Both the position numbers and the translations under genes were made by a program. A stretch of 64,000 nt of DNA from Iodobacter sp025352645. Its GTDB lineage: Bacteria; Pseudomonadota; Gammaproteobacteria; Burkholderiales; Chitinibacteraceae. Shown here in pieces: positions 33,414 to 42,335 of the stretch. Position 1 is the first letter of the stretch; each line of letters opens with the position of its first letter. The stretch covers positions 135,341 through 199,340 of the forward strand of contig NZ_JAWQUO010000003.1 in NCBI RefSeq assembly GCF_033446605.1, in the 5' to 3' direction. Below the pieces are notes generated by a model. The model ran no database searches, was not told the DNA's origin, and saw only the letters and a list, made by a program, of their open reading frames with translations.

Positions 33414-33444
33414 AAAAAACCCCACAGCGCGCTGTGGGGTTTTT
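33414..33444. terminator. bidirectional terminator between the pilus operon and secA
   Basis: CCCCACAG (33420-33427) and CTGTGGGG (33432-33439) with loop CGCG, flanked by AAAAAA and TTTTT. It lies between convergent genes. Confidence 0.9.
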
Positions 33445-33460
33445 CTTAGGGCTAAGCGCT

Positions 33461-36205
33461 TTAAGCAACTTGGCCGTGGCAGTGTTTAAACTTCTTGCCA
33501 GAGCCGCATGGGCAGGCATCGTTACGGGCTACGCCAGAGAATTGCAGCTTTGGGCCACCTTCTGCTTGCATTGCCTGCATTAAGGCTGCTTTGATCTGCT
33601 CATCGTCACCACTGGCTAAGATGGCTTCTAGATCGGCGTGGTTAAATTGCAGTGCCGACGCTGGGATTTCTTGTGGGCGCACGGCTTCTACATCTTCTGG
33701 CGAGCGTACTTGCACGGTCATTACAATTTGCATGACCTCACGCTTGATGTTTTCTAGCAATTGCGAGAACAGCTCGAACGCTTCACGTTTGTATTCTTGC
33801 TTAGGGTTCTTTTGTGCATAGCCGCGCAAATGAATACCTTGGCGTAAATGATCGAGCGACGACAAATGCTCACGCCAGCTTTGATCTACGTGTTGCAGCA
33901 GTACCGAGCGCTCAAACTGGCGGAAAGTAGTTTCACCAGCTAATTCAACTTTGGCGTTATAGCTTTCTGCCGCTGCTACTTGCACGCGCTCTTTCATGGC
34001 TTCAATGGTGAGCGTGGTATCGTTTTTAACCCAGTCAGCAATATCTAGCTGGATATTTAGCTCGCTCAAGGCACGCTCTAAGCCAGCCACATCCCACTGC
34101 TCTTCCATAGAATCGGTAGGAATGTGCAAATTGAATAGGTCGCCAATCATGCTGTCACGCATGGCACTAATGGTATCGCTGACTTCTTCGCTTTCTAAGA
34201 TTTCATTACGCTGACCGTAAATAGCCTTGCGTTGCTCGTTAGATACATCATCGTATTCCAGCAATTGCTTACGAATATCGAAGTTGCGGCCTTCAACTTT
34301 GCGCTGCGCGGATTCAATCGCGCGGGAAACCATACCCGCTTCAATTGGCTCGCCTTCAGGCATTTTTAAGCGATCCATCACCATTGCCACGCGATCGCCG
34401 GCAAAAATACGCAGTAAGGAGTCTTCTAGCGATAGATAAAAACGGCTGGAACCAGGATCACCCTGACGACCAGAGCGGCCACGCAGCTGGTTATCAATAC
34501 GGCGTGATTCGTGGCGCTCGGTACCAATAATATGCAAGCCGCCCGCGGCCACTACCGCATCATGGATGATTTTCCAATCGGCTTTCATGGCTGCAATTTT
34601 GGCGAGTTTTTCGGCGTCACTCAGCTCAGCGTCTTGCTCAACCGCTTTGATTTCGCGCTCAATATTACCGCCCAGTACGATATCCGTACCACGGCCCGCC
34701 ATATTTGTGGCAATGGTAATCACGCCAGGCGAGCCCGCTTGGGCCACGATATCGGCTTCACGTGCGTGCTGTTTGGCGTTCAACACATTGTGCTTGAAGC
34801 CGTCTTTTTCTAGCATTTCAGAGAGCAGCTCAGATTGCTCAATCGAGGTTGTACCGACCAAGACGGGTTGTTTACGCTCTTGGCAGCCCTTGATATCGGC
34901 AATGATGGCGTTGTATTTTTCGCCGGCGGTTTTGTAAACCTGATCTTGTCTATCGTCACGCACCATCGGGCGATTGGTTGGCACGATCACGGTTTCTAGG
35001 CCGTAAATTTGCTGGAATTCGTAAGCTTCAGTATCGGCCGTACCGGTCATACCTGATAGCTTGGTATACATGCGGAAGTAATTTTGCAGAGTAATCGTGG
35101 CAAGAGTTTGATTCTCTTGATTGATTTCTACGCCTTCTTTGGCTTCAACCGCTTGATGCAAACCTTCAGACCAGCGGCGGCCAGACATTAAACGGCCAGT
35201 GAACTCGTCAACAATGACAATTTCGCCTTCGTCGGTCACTACATAATGCTGATCGCGCAGGAATAATGAATGCGCGCGCATTGCCGCGTAAAGGTGGTGA
35301 ACCAAGCTGATATTGATCGCGGAATAAAGGCTGTCGCCTTCTTTGAGCAGGCCTTTTTGGCTGAGGATAGCCTCAACTTTCTCGTGCCCTGCTTCAGATA
35401 GCAGTACCGAGTGGGCTTTTTCATCTACCCAGAAATCGCCTTCAGATTCTTCTTCGCTTTGGCGAACCAGCTGGCCAGGGATATCGTTAACCAGTTGATA
35501 CATCTCGATGCTGTCTTCAGCAGGGCCAGAGATGATCAAAGGGGTGCGCGCTTCATCGATCAGAATCGAATCCACTTCATCGACAATGGCGTAGTTGAGT
35601 TTGCGCTGCACGCGTTCACCCACGGTGAACACCATATTGTCGCGCAGGTAATCAAAGCCGAATTCATTGTTGGTGCCGTAAGTAATGTCGCAAGCGTAAG
35701 CTTGTTGCTTATCGTCGTGCTGCATTTGGCCCAAGTTCACGCCGCAAGTTAGCCCTAAGAAGTTGTAGAGCTTGCTCATCGTGGCCGCATCACGGCTGGC
35801 CAAGTAATCATTCACGGTAATGACGTGCACGCCATTGCCTGATAAGGCATTTAAGTAGGCGGGCAAGGTTGCAACCAGTGTTTTGCCTTCACCGGTACGC
35901 ATTTCAGAAATCTTGCCTTGGTGTAGCGCTAAGCCACCCATGAGCTGTACGTCAAAGTGACGCATGCTTAAGCTGCGTTTAGAGCCTTCGCGACAAACAG
36001 CAAAGGCTTCTGGCAGAATTTGATCAAGCGTCTCACCCTTGGCGACGCGTGCTCGGAATTCTTCCGTTTTAGCCCGCAGGTCATCATCAGATAGCGCTGC
36101 AATACCGGCTTCGAGCGCGTTGATCTGCTTTACGATGGTGCCATATTGTTTGAGCAGGCGGTCATTACGACTTCCGAAAACTTTTTTGAGCAAATTTGCA
36201 ATCAT
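33461..36205 (-). CDS. secA: preprotein translocase ATPase SecA
   Basis: A 914-residue SecA that drives export through SecYEG. Walker A MRTGEGKTLVA (about residue 102), DEVDSILIDEA, a second nucleotide-binding fold with TNMAGRGTDI, and the C-terminal zinc/SecB-binding motif CPCGSGKKFKHCHG are all intact. Length is normal. It lies downstream of an M23 peptidase gene, an arrangement seen in Neisseriales. Confidence 0.98.
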   Translation of the reverse strand: MIANLLKKVFGSRNDRLLKQYGTIVKQINALEAGIAALSDDDLRAKTEEFRARVAKGETLDQILPEAFAVCREGSKRSLSMRHFDVQLMGGLALHQGKISEMRTGEGKTLVATLPAYLNALSGNGVHVITVNDYLASRDAATMSKLYNFLGLTCGVNLGQMQHDDKQQAYACDITYGTNNEFGFDYLRDNMVFTVGERVQRKLNYAIVDEVDSILIDEARTPLIISGPAEDSIEMYQLVNDIPGQLVRQSEEESEGDFWVDEKAHSVLLSEAGHEKVEAILSQKGLLKEGDSLYSAINISLVHHLYAAMRAHSLFLRDQHYVVTDEGEIVIVDEFTGRLMSGRRWSEGLHQAVEAKEGVEINQENQTLATITLQNYFRMYTKLSGMTGTADTEAYEFQQIYGLETVIVPTNRPMVRDDRQDQVYKTAGEKYNAIIADIKGCQERKQPVLVGTTSIEQSELLSEMLEKDGFKHNVLNAKQHAREADIVAQAGSPGVITIATNMAGRGTDIVLGGNIEREIKAVEQDAELSDAEKLAKIAAMKADWKIIHDAVVAAGGLHIIGTERHESRRIDNQLRGRSGRQGDPGSSRFYLSLEDSLLRIFAGDRVAMVMDRLKMPEGEPIEAGMVSRAIESAQRKVEGRNFDIRKQLLEYDDVSNEQRKAIYGQRNEILESEEVSDTISAMRDSMIGDLFNLHIPTDSMEEQWDVAGLERALSELNIQLDIADWVKNDTTLTIEAMKERVQVAAAESYNAKVELAGETTFRQFERSVLLQHVDQSWREHLSSLDHLRQGIHLRGYAQKNPKQEYKREAFELFSQLLENIKREVMQIVMTVQVRSPEDVEAVRPQEIPASALQFNHADLEAILASGDDEQIKAALMQAMQAEGGPKLQFSGVARNDACPCGSGKKFKHCHGQVA

Positions 36206-36246
36206 CTAAAGCTACCAGCAATGGGCAAGGCCCGGTTAGTGTGACA

Positions 36247-36275
36247 ACGGCGGTTAGAACATCCTAATCCGCCGT
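36247..36275 (-). promoter_or_regulatory. small hairpin upstream of secA
   Basis: ACGGCGG (36247-36253) and CCGCCGT (36269-36275) pair, with extra TTAG/CTAA pairing inside. It sits between the M23 peptidase stop and the secA start, without a T-run, so an attenuator or mRNA structure is more likely than a terminator. Possibly chance. Confidence 0.3.
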
Positions 36276-36305
36276 ATATGCGACCATTTCAATTAAAATT
36301 CAAGA

Positions 36306-37205
36306 TCAATCGCCAGATTTTATCTCAGCAAAGTTAATCATTTTGTTTGCAGGGCCAATAAAGCGTAAAGGGTTTTGTGCAATTCCCTTGTAGCGAATCT
36401 CAAAATGCAGATGTGGCCCCGTTGAGCGCCCTGTGCTTCCTAGTAAGGCAATGGTCTGGCCAGCGTTGATTTGCTCACCTACTTTTACGTCCAATTTGGA
36501 TGCATGAGCATAGCGGCTGGTGATTCCGTTGCCATGATCTAAGTCAACCATATTACCATATTGGGGGTGGAAGGCCGCAAAGCTGACTTTACCACTGGCT
36601 GCGGCCATAATGGGCGTGCCAGTTTCCCCCACAAAATCGATCCCTTCATGAAAGACTTGGTTGCCGTTAAACGGGTCTATCCTTTTGCCAAAGCTAGAGG
36701 ATTGTAATCCTACATTAAGCGGCGCTTTGGAAGGGAGTTGCCATGCTTTTGGCTGCAGTAAGACGCTTTCTGCTAAAGCGAGCTGATCTAGCCTCGCATT
36801 TAAACTGCTGCTCGCCGCATCAATTTCACGGCCAAGGGTTGCGGCCGTTAACGGTGTGCCAGTGTGTTGGATCCCGCCCCGTGGCACGGGTTGGTTAGAT
36901 AAAAACGGCTTGATATCAATGCCGGTTTTATTGCCAACTTGGCTGGCTAGGCCATCTAAACGCAGTAATTTGGCCTGCAGCTCGCCCACACGAATGGCGA
37001 GTGCGTCGATTTCAGTCTGGCGGGTATTATTGTTGCCCGGCATTAATCGCCATAAGGCTTGATTAGAGCTGGGTTTGATCAGCGAGCCCAAGGCGAAAGC
37101 GATCGATGCCACTAGCAAAAGCATAAGCAGGGCTAGACATATAATTTGTCGGCTATCGAGCGAAACCGCTTTGCCTAGCCGATTAGACATCACAATGATA
37201 TTCAT
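36306..37205 (-). CDS. M23 family metallopeptidase (murein hydrolase-like)
   Basis: A 299-residue envelope protein: a membrane anchor (about 24-45), a coiled-coil stretch, and a C-terminal M23 domain with HEGIDF, GNMVDLDHGNGITSRYAH and GPHLHFEIR. The HxxxD and HxH zinc ligands are present, so it is likely an active DD-endopeptidase or amidase-activator type. Its start is 28 bases from a divergent DUF721 gene; in Neisseria relatives these flank secA. Confidence 0.92.
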   Translation of the reverse strand: MNIIVMSNRLGKAVSLDSRQIICLALLMLLLVASIAFALGSLIKPSSNQALWRLMPGNNNTRQTEIDALAIRVGELQAKLLRLDGLASQVGNKTGIDIKPFLSNQPVPRGGIQHTGTPLTAATLGREIDAASSSLNARLDQLALAESVLLQPKAWQLPSKAPLNVGLQSSSFGKRIDPFNGNQVFHEGIDFVGETGTPIMAAASGKVSFAAFHPQYGNMVDLDHGNGITSRYAHASKLDVKVGEQINAGQTIALLGSTGRSTGPHLHFEIRYKGIAQNPLRFIGPANKMINFAEIKSGD

Positions 37206-37232
37206 TGAATTTAACCTTTGCGAACCATCTTA

Positions 37233-37673
37233 ATGCTGAAAAAAACCACTCTAAAGCAGGTCGGAAATGATCGACAGCTCGCCAGCCTGATGCATCAGGT
37301 GGACGATTTGGCGAGCGTTTTAGCCCAAGTGCGGGGTGTGCTACCGCCAGCGATGGCGAGTCATTGCCTTGGAGTGGCTTGGTCCGGCGAGACTATATTA
37401 ATTGGTGTGAGTGGCAGTGCTGCTGCATCAAGGGTGCGTCAATTAGCCCCACAGATTTTGGCCGCACTGCAAGCCGGCGGGTGGAAAGCTACCGCAATCT
37501 TGCCCAAGGTGCAAGTTGGCCTGCAAAGCACAAAGGCCATGCGAAGCAAAGACTTACATTTAAAAGCGGGTGCTTGCGTGGCTTTTTCTGAGCTATCTGC
37601 CACTTTGGAGGATGGGCCTTTAAGGGAGGCAATTACGTCATTATTAAACCGACACGCACCTAAAGACAGCTGA
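37233..37673 (+). CDS. DUF721/DciA-like protein
   Basis: A 146-residue DUF721 (DciA family) protein. DciA loads or regulates the replicative helicase DnaB in bacteria lacking DnaC. The N-terminal half with VLPPAMASHCLGVAWSGETILIGVSGSAAASRVRQLAPQIL, read here in short parts, fits the KH-like fold. ATG at 37233 is used (a TTG lies 15 bases earlier). Ribosome site weak. Confidence 0.75.
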   Translation: MLKKTTLKQVGNDRQLASLMHQVDDLASVLAQVRGVLPPAMASHCLGVAWSGETILIGVSGSAAASRVRQLAPQILAALQAGGWKATAILPKVQVGLQSTKAMRSKDLHLKAGACVAFSELSATLEDGPLREAITSLLNRHAPKDS

Positions 37674-37771
37674 CCCCGTGGATTTGGTCTATAAATGCTG
37701 TAAGGCCCTGTAATCTAATGCTTTTATGGATTCCATGCTACATAAGACTAAATCTACGAAGGAGCTGGGCG

Positions 37772-38428
37772 ATGAGAATAAAGCAATGCGAGGGTCAGGC
37801 TAAGCAAACAGGCTTTACCTTGGTCGAGCTAGCCATTGTGCTGGTGATTATCGGCTTGATTTTAGGGATGGCGTTTAAAGGCAAGGATTTGATTGATGGG
37901 GCGAAGGTGAAGAGTATGGCTGCCCAATATAATAAGGTGCAGGCCGCGTTTAATATTTATTTTGAAAAGTATGGTGGGTATCCGGGGGATGGTTGTACTG
38001 CTTTGCAAGTGCTTGGAACCTTTACTCAATGCCCTACTGCAGGTAGAAATGGTATTTTAGATACGGTAATTGAGGCAAATTCGGCATTGATTCAGCTGCA
38101 AAATGCTAATATTCTGACCGCCGCTGATTTACAAACACCGTTTGGTGCGGCATGGGGTGTGTCTGTTTCCACCTCCAATGTTTTCCCTCCGGCCGGTACA
38201 AATTATTTATCATTTACCAATGCCAATGCTGCGCCAATCGCAACGGTTGCGGATGCTCGCTATGTCTGTGCTTTGGATCGGATGATTGATAATGGCGATA
38301 GTGGTGCTGTTGCAGTGGGGGGCGCGGGAACGGTGGTGAGGAGTACCACCGCACCACTTTACACGAGCGCAACAGACTGTTGGGCACGTACTGGCACTGC
38401 GAATATCGGCTTACGTTTATTGCCCTAA
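37772..38428 (+). CDS. type IV prepilin-like protein outside the main pilus operon
   Basis: A 218-residue prepilin with TG-FTLVELAIVLVIIGLILG (Gly -1, Glu +5) and a long leader (about 14 residues). GMAFKGKDLIDGAK and YFEKYGGYPGDGC resemble pilins found in MSHA-like clusters. AAGGAG stands before the ATG at 37772. It lies alone between DUF721 and hda, 4.4 kb past the pilus operon and beyond secA. It could be the major pilin or a stray minor one. Confidence 0.8.
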   Translation: MRIKQCEGQAKQTGFTLVELAIVLVIIGLILGMAFKGKDLIDGAKVKSMAAQYNKVQAAFNIYFEKYGGYPGDGCTALQVLGTFTQCPTAGRNGILDTVIEANSALIQLQNANILTAADLQTPFGAAWGVSVSTSNVFPPAGTNYLSFTNANAAPIATVADARYVCALDRMIDNGDSGAVAVGGAGTVVRSTTAPLYTSATDCWARTGTANIGLRLLP

Positions 38429-38492
38429 CAGGCCCAATGTAACGCCATGGGCGCATCTAAAGCGAAGCATGGTGCGCCTCATTCCCAAGCGT

Positions 38493-39200
38493 TTACCTAA
38501 AGAAATCCGAGCTTTCCCCCAGCTCGGGTTTGCTAATCCCTCGAATCACTTCCCTAAGTAAAGACGCGGTCACTGGGCGTTTTTCGGTTAGGGAAAGATG
38601 ATTGGCGATATCCAGATGCTGATATAGCGTGGGTAAATCGCGAGAAGCGTGGCGCAGTAGGTAATCGGCTAGATCATCACTGAGCTCAAAACCTAGGCTA
38701 AAGGCGCGGCGCTTCAGGGCGTCGGCTTTTTCAGGATCGGATAAAGATTTAAGTTGATACACCAAGCCCCAGCCTAAGCGGGTTGTCAGATCTGGTCTGA
38801 GCAGCAGCAGCATGGGCGGCTTAGAGCCAGCGGCCAGCAGCAGCCCACCGCCATCTTTCAGTGTATTAAAGTGATCAAATAGGCGAATCTGCTCATCGCG
38901 GCTAAGCGCTTCAACATTATCGACGATCAGCGAGGCTTCTTGCGGTAGCGAGCTAGGCAGCGCGTCGTAGGCGGCATCGGTAAAAAATATTTGAGCGCCA
39001 GCGGGCAGCATGGCGCGCGCGGCGGCCAGTAAGTGGCTCTTGCCACTGCCGCGTTCTCCCCACAGATAGAGAAAACGCACGTCTCCCTCACCAAGGCTCC
39101 AGCAACCAAGTTGGTAGAGTAGCTCGGCGTTTTCGCCTCGAATAAAATTCTCAAAAGAGGGCGGGGCTGGCAGTTGTAAGTCCAGCACGAGTTGCTTCAT
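38493..39200 (-). CDS. hda: DnaA regulatory inactivator Hda
   Basis: A 235-residue DnaA-like AAA protein without the DNA-binding domain. It opens MKQLVLDLQLP (a sliding-clamp-binding QLxLxLP-like motif) and has Walker A GERGSGKSHLL. With DnaN it promotes hydrolysis of DnaA-bound ATP to prevent over-initiation. ATG at 39200 is used; longer readings lack support. Divergent from purM, as in many betaproteobacteria. Confidence 0.9.
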   Translation of the reverse strand: MKQLVLDLQLPAPPSFENFIRGENAELLYQLGCWSLGEGDVRFLYLWGERGSGKSHLLAAARAMLPAGAQIFFTDAAYDALPSSLPQEASLIVDNVEALSRDEQIRLFDHFNTLKDGGGLLLAAGSKPPMLLLLRPDLTTRLGWGLVYQLKSLSDPEKADALKRRAFSLGFELSDDLADYLLRHASRDLPTLYQHLDIANHLSLTEKRPVTASLLREVIRGISKPELGESSDFFR

Positions 39201-39383
39201 GCGGGAGGGGCTCCATTGGGTCGGTGACGAGCGTGCGGGTGTTTTTTCACAAGATGCGATAAAATGCTTTGCTTTGCAGCAGGTGCCATCCCTTTTGGGA
39301 CACTCATCTGCACTAATATAACGAATGTTCGCCATTCTAGCGCAGAAGCCACTAGTGGCGCTGCCAGTTTCACGAGGCCTTGC

Positions 39384-40421
39384 ATGACCAATCAAAGCTT
39401 GAGCTACCGCGATGCGGGTGTCGATATCGATGCCGGCGATCAGTTGGTTGAAAATATTAAGCCCTACGCCAAGCGTACCATGCGCCCAGAGGTGCTGAGT
39501 GGTATTGGCGGTTTCGGCGGTTTAGTCGAAATCAGTAAAAAATACCAAGAGCCTGTTTTGGTGTCCGGCACCGACGGTGTTGGTACTAAACTCAAGCTTG
39601 CTTTCGAGCTAAATCGCCACGATACGGTCGGTATTGATCTGGTTGCGATGAGCGTGAACGATATCTTGGTACAAGGTGCCGAGCCATTGTTCTTCCTTGA
39701 TTACTTCGCCTGCGGCAAGCTAGATGTGCCCAATGCCACCGAAGTGATTCGCGGAATTGCTTTTGGTTGTGAGCAGGCAGGTTGTGCGCTGATCGGTGGT
39801 GAAACTGCCGAAATGCCAGGCATGTACCCTGCTGGTGAATACGATCTGGCTGGCTTTGCCGTTGGCGTGGTAGAGAAAAGCAAAATCATTACTGGCGACG
39901 ATATCGTGCCAGGTGATGTGGTGCTTGGTTTGGCATCCAATGGTGCGCATTCCAATGGTTACAGCTTGGTGCGTAAAATTATGCATCGTGCCGAAGCGGA
40001 TTACGCTGCAGAATTTGATGGCGGCAAAAGCTTAGCCGATGTAGTGATGGCGCCAACCCGCATTTATGTCAAACCGCTGCTGAAACTGATGCAAGCGATG
40101 ACGGTCAAAGGGATGGCGCATATCACCGGTGGTGGTATTAGCGAAAACGTTCCGCGTGTATTGCCAAACAATGTGGTTGCGGCCATCGATGCTCAATCTT
40201 GGACCATGCCTAAGTTATTTCAATGGCTGCAAAAAGAAGGCAATGTGGACGCGCAAGAAATGTACCGCACCTTTAACTGTGGCGTAGGCATGGTGGTGAT
40301 TATGGGCGCAGACACGGCAGCCGCTGCGATTGCCCTGCTTGAAGCTGAAGGTGAAACCGTTTACACACTAGGTACAATTCGTGCCCGCGTGGGTGATGAG
40401 CATCAGACGCAAGTTGCGTAA
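39384..40421 (+). CDS. purM: phosphoribosylformylglycinamidine cyclo-ligase
   Basis: A 345-residue AIR synthetase, fifth step of purine synthesis. The ATG at 39384 (MTNQSLSYRDAGVDIDAG) has GAGG upstream; longer readings run into the hda upstream region. ATP-grasp-like PurM motifs include SGTDGVGTKLKLAF, GGETAEMPGMYP and HITGGGISENVPRVLP. Usually next to hda or purN, as here. Confidence 0.97.
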   Translation: MTNQSLSYRDAGVDIDAGDQLVENIKPYAKRTMRPEVLSGIGGFGGLVEISKKYQEPVLVSGTDGVGTKLKLAFELNRHDTVGIDLVAMSVNDILVQGAEPLFFLDYFACGKLDVPNATEVIRGIAFGCEQAGCALIGGETAEMPGMYPAGEYDLAGFAVGVVEKSKIITGDDIVPGDVVLGLASNGAHSNGYSLVRKIMHRAEADYAAEFDGGKSLADVVMAPTRIYVKPLLKLMQAMTVKGMAHITGGGISENVPRVLPNNVVAAIDAQSWTMPKLFQWLQKEGNVDAQEMYRTFNCGVGMVVIMGADTAAAAIALLEAEGETVYTLGTIRARVGDEHQTQVA

Positions 40422-40430
40422 TCAATAATT

Positions 40431-40454
40431 GTAGGGGCACGGCATGCCGTGCCC
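40431..40454. repeat. GGCACGGC-type palindromic repeat
   Basis: A further copy of the GTAGGGGCACGGCATGCCGTG palindrome family, starting 10 bases after the purM stop. Confidence 0.75.
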
Positions 40455-40502
40455 GCGTGTTAATGTCACCACCGTGGTGGCATATTCACCATACAATTAT
40501 GC

Positions 40503-40527
40503 AGGGCGAGGGCTCTTACCTCGCCCT
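40503..40527 (+). terminator. hairpin between purM and purN
   Basis: AGGGCGAGG (40503-40511) and CCTCGCCCT (40519-40527) form a 9-bp stem with a 7-base loop, followed by TTCGCTTTT. It ends 16 bases before the purN start. It could act as a partial terminator or mRNA processing site within the pur cluster. Confidence 0.5.
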
Positions 40528-40543
40528 TTCGCTTTTGAGACTT

Positions 40544-41179
40544 ATGAAAAATATTGTTATTTTGATTTCTGGCCGTGGCAGCAATATGCAAGCCATTGTG
40601 GATGCGCAAATTACGGGTGCAAATATCTGCGCCGTGATTGCCAATCGCCCCGATGCCGCAGGCTTGGCGTGGGCCGCAGAGCGTGGCATTGCCACCGCCG
40701 TACTGGATCACAAGCGCTACGCTGGACGTGAGGCCTTTGATACGGCACTTGCCGCACTGATCGATGGCTATGCGCCAGATCTGATCGTGCTGGCGGGTTT
40801 TATGCGCATCTTAACGGCTGATTTTGTAAATCATTATGCAGGCCGCCTGATCAATATTCATCCTTCGCTGTTGCCAGCCTACACGGGTTTAAACACCCAC
40901 GCACGGGCCTTGGCCGATGGCGTAAAAGTGGCGGGATGTACCGTGCATTTTGTGACGGCAGAGCTAGATCACGGCCCCATTATTTTGCAAGCGGCCTTGG
41001 CCGTGCTGGATGACGATAGTGTAGAGAGCTTATCCGGCAGAATGCTGGTACAAGAGCATCTTATTTACCCACAGGCAGTGCGCTGGTTTGTAGAAGAGAA
41101 GCTAAGCATTACAGAGGGTAAGGTGCGTATAGCAAGCCCCAGCCCTGCTGCTGTTTTGATTTCCCCGCCGGTGTTGTGA
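40544..41179 (+). CDS. purN: phosphoribosylglycinamide formyltransferase
   Basis: A 211-residue GAR transformylase, third step of purine synthesis, using 10-formyl-THF. It starts MKNIVILISGRGSNMQAI, with NIHPSLLPAYTGLNTHARAL (Asn and His of the active site) and ELDHGPI (the Asp). The ATG at 40544 follows the hairpin; longer readings pass through the palindromic repeat and are rejected. Confidence 0.96.
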   Translation: MKNIVILISGRGSNMQAIVDAQITGANICAVIANRPDAAGLAWAAERGIATAVLDHKRYAGREAFDTALAALIDGYAPDLIVLAGFMRILTADFVNHYAGRLINIHPSLLPAYTGLNTHARALADGVKVAGCTVHFVTAELDHGPIILQAALAVLDDDSVESLSGRMLVQEHLIYPQAVRWFVEEKLSITEGKVRIASPSPAAVLISPPVL

Positions 41180-42330
41180 TGGGGCGCTGGCCGGGCTTAT
41201 TGCTAGGTGTGGCCGCGCTGTTGTCGATGCTATTGCATTTGGGCTGGATTTTTAATGAGCAAATTTATGCTTGGGCCATGCAAAAGCCTTTTACAGAGAG
41301 CGAGCTTAAAAAAGTCACGCAAAAACTAAGCGCAATTGCAGATGCTGCAAGTAGCAAGCCTGCAGGGCTAGCTGGGGTTAAGCCCGTGGACAGCCATGTG
41401 GTGTATTTGCAAACAAGGCAAAAGCCACACCCTGTTGCACCTGCTCTACCTAAGGTGCAACCTAAAGTGAAAACGATTGCTGCAAGTGCAGTCGCTGTGG
41501 CAAAAGCTTCTGAACCGGCCAGTGTAGCCAGTGCAGTAGCGCCAAAACCTGTAGTGGCCGTGGCAAGCAGCGTGCCTGAGGTGGCTTCTGAGGTAGCGCA
41601 AGTCATTGCGGCCTCGCAGCCTGAAACAATATTGCCGCCATTAAAAGAAAGCCCTTTAATGCCAGAGCAAAGCTATCCGGCGCAGGTAGAAATTACCTAT
41701 GCTTATGGGATCTTCCCAATTCGTATGAGCTGGAAAGCCGAAGCGGGCCACTATGCCTTGAAGCTGCGCGGCGCTTTGTTTTCTAAATCGCGCGAATTTA
41801 TTAGCGATGGCGAGGTAGGGCCCAAAGGGGTTGTCCCTCAGCGCTTTGCCGATTATCGTGACGGTAAACTGCTTAATGAAGCGCTATTTGATTGGCAGAC
41901 TAAGCAAGTCACGCTCAATGATGGCGGGAGTCATAAGTTTGAAGAGCTAAAAACGGGCGATCAGGATATTTTTTCTGCCGCTTTTCAATTGGCCCTGCAA
42001 GGCGCAAAAATGAAAGATTTTACTTTCACCATTGCCAGTGGCCGCAAAATTTATAAAGACGTGCCGTTTGAAATCAGCGGCCAAGCCAGTTTGCATCTTG
42101 GTGATCGACAGATCGAAGCCATTTTGCTGCGCGGGCGCTTTGAGGACCGAACGTTTGATTTCTGGCTAGCGCCACAGTGGCATAACATGCCCGTACGGAT
42201 GACGTTATCGCTAGGTAGCGAAGGTAGCTTCGATATCTGGGCCAACGATATCAAAATTAATGGCGAAATGGTGTTGGAACCCCCAAGCAGCAGCCGTAAC
42301 GCCAACTCTAACCGCATGATGCGAAGATAA
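41179..42330 (+). CDS. DUF3108 domain protein
   Basis: A 383-residue protein with one N-terminal membrane helix (about 3-22), an Ala/Pro/Val-rich linker (about 60-165) and a C-terminal DUF3108 domain (YAYGIFPIRMSWKAEAGHYALKLRG). It is probably anchored in the inner membrane with the beta-rich domain in the periplasm. Function unknown. The ATG at 41179 overlaps the purN stop by one base; a GTG three bases earlier is also possible. Betaproteobacteria often carry it after purN. Confidence 0.85.
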   Translation: MGRWPGLLLGVAALLSMLLHLGWIFNEQIYAWAMQKPFTESELKKVTQKLSAIADAASSKPAGLAGVKPVDSHVVYLQTRQKPHPVAPALPKVQPKVKTIAASAVAVAKASEPASVASAVAPKPVVAVASSVPEVASEVAQVIAASQPETILPPLKESPLMPEQSYPAQVEITYAYGIFPIRMSWKAEAGHYALKLRGALFSKSREFISDGEVGPKGVVPQRFADYRDGKLLNEALFDWQTKQVTLNDGGSHKFEELKTGDQDIFSAAFQLALQGAKMKDFTFTIASGRKIYKDVPFEISGQASLHLGDRQIEAILLRGRFEDRTFDFWLAPQWHNMPVRMTLSLGSEGSFDIWANDIKINGEMVLEPPSSSRNANSNRMMRR

Positions 42331-42335
42331 AAGAC

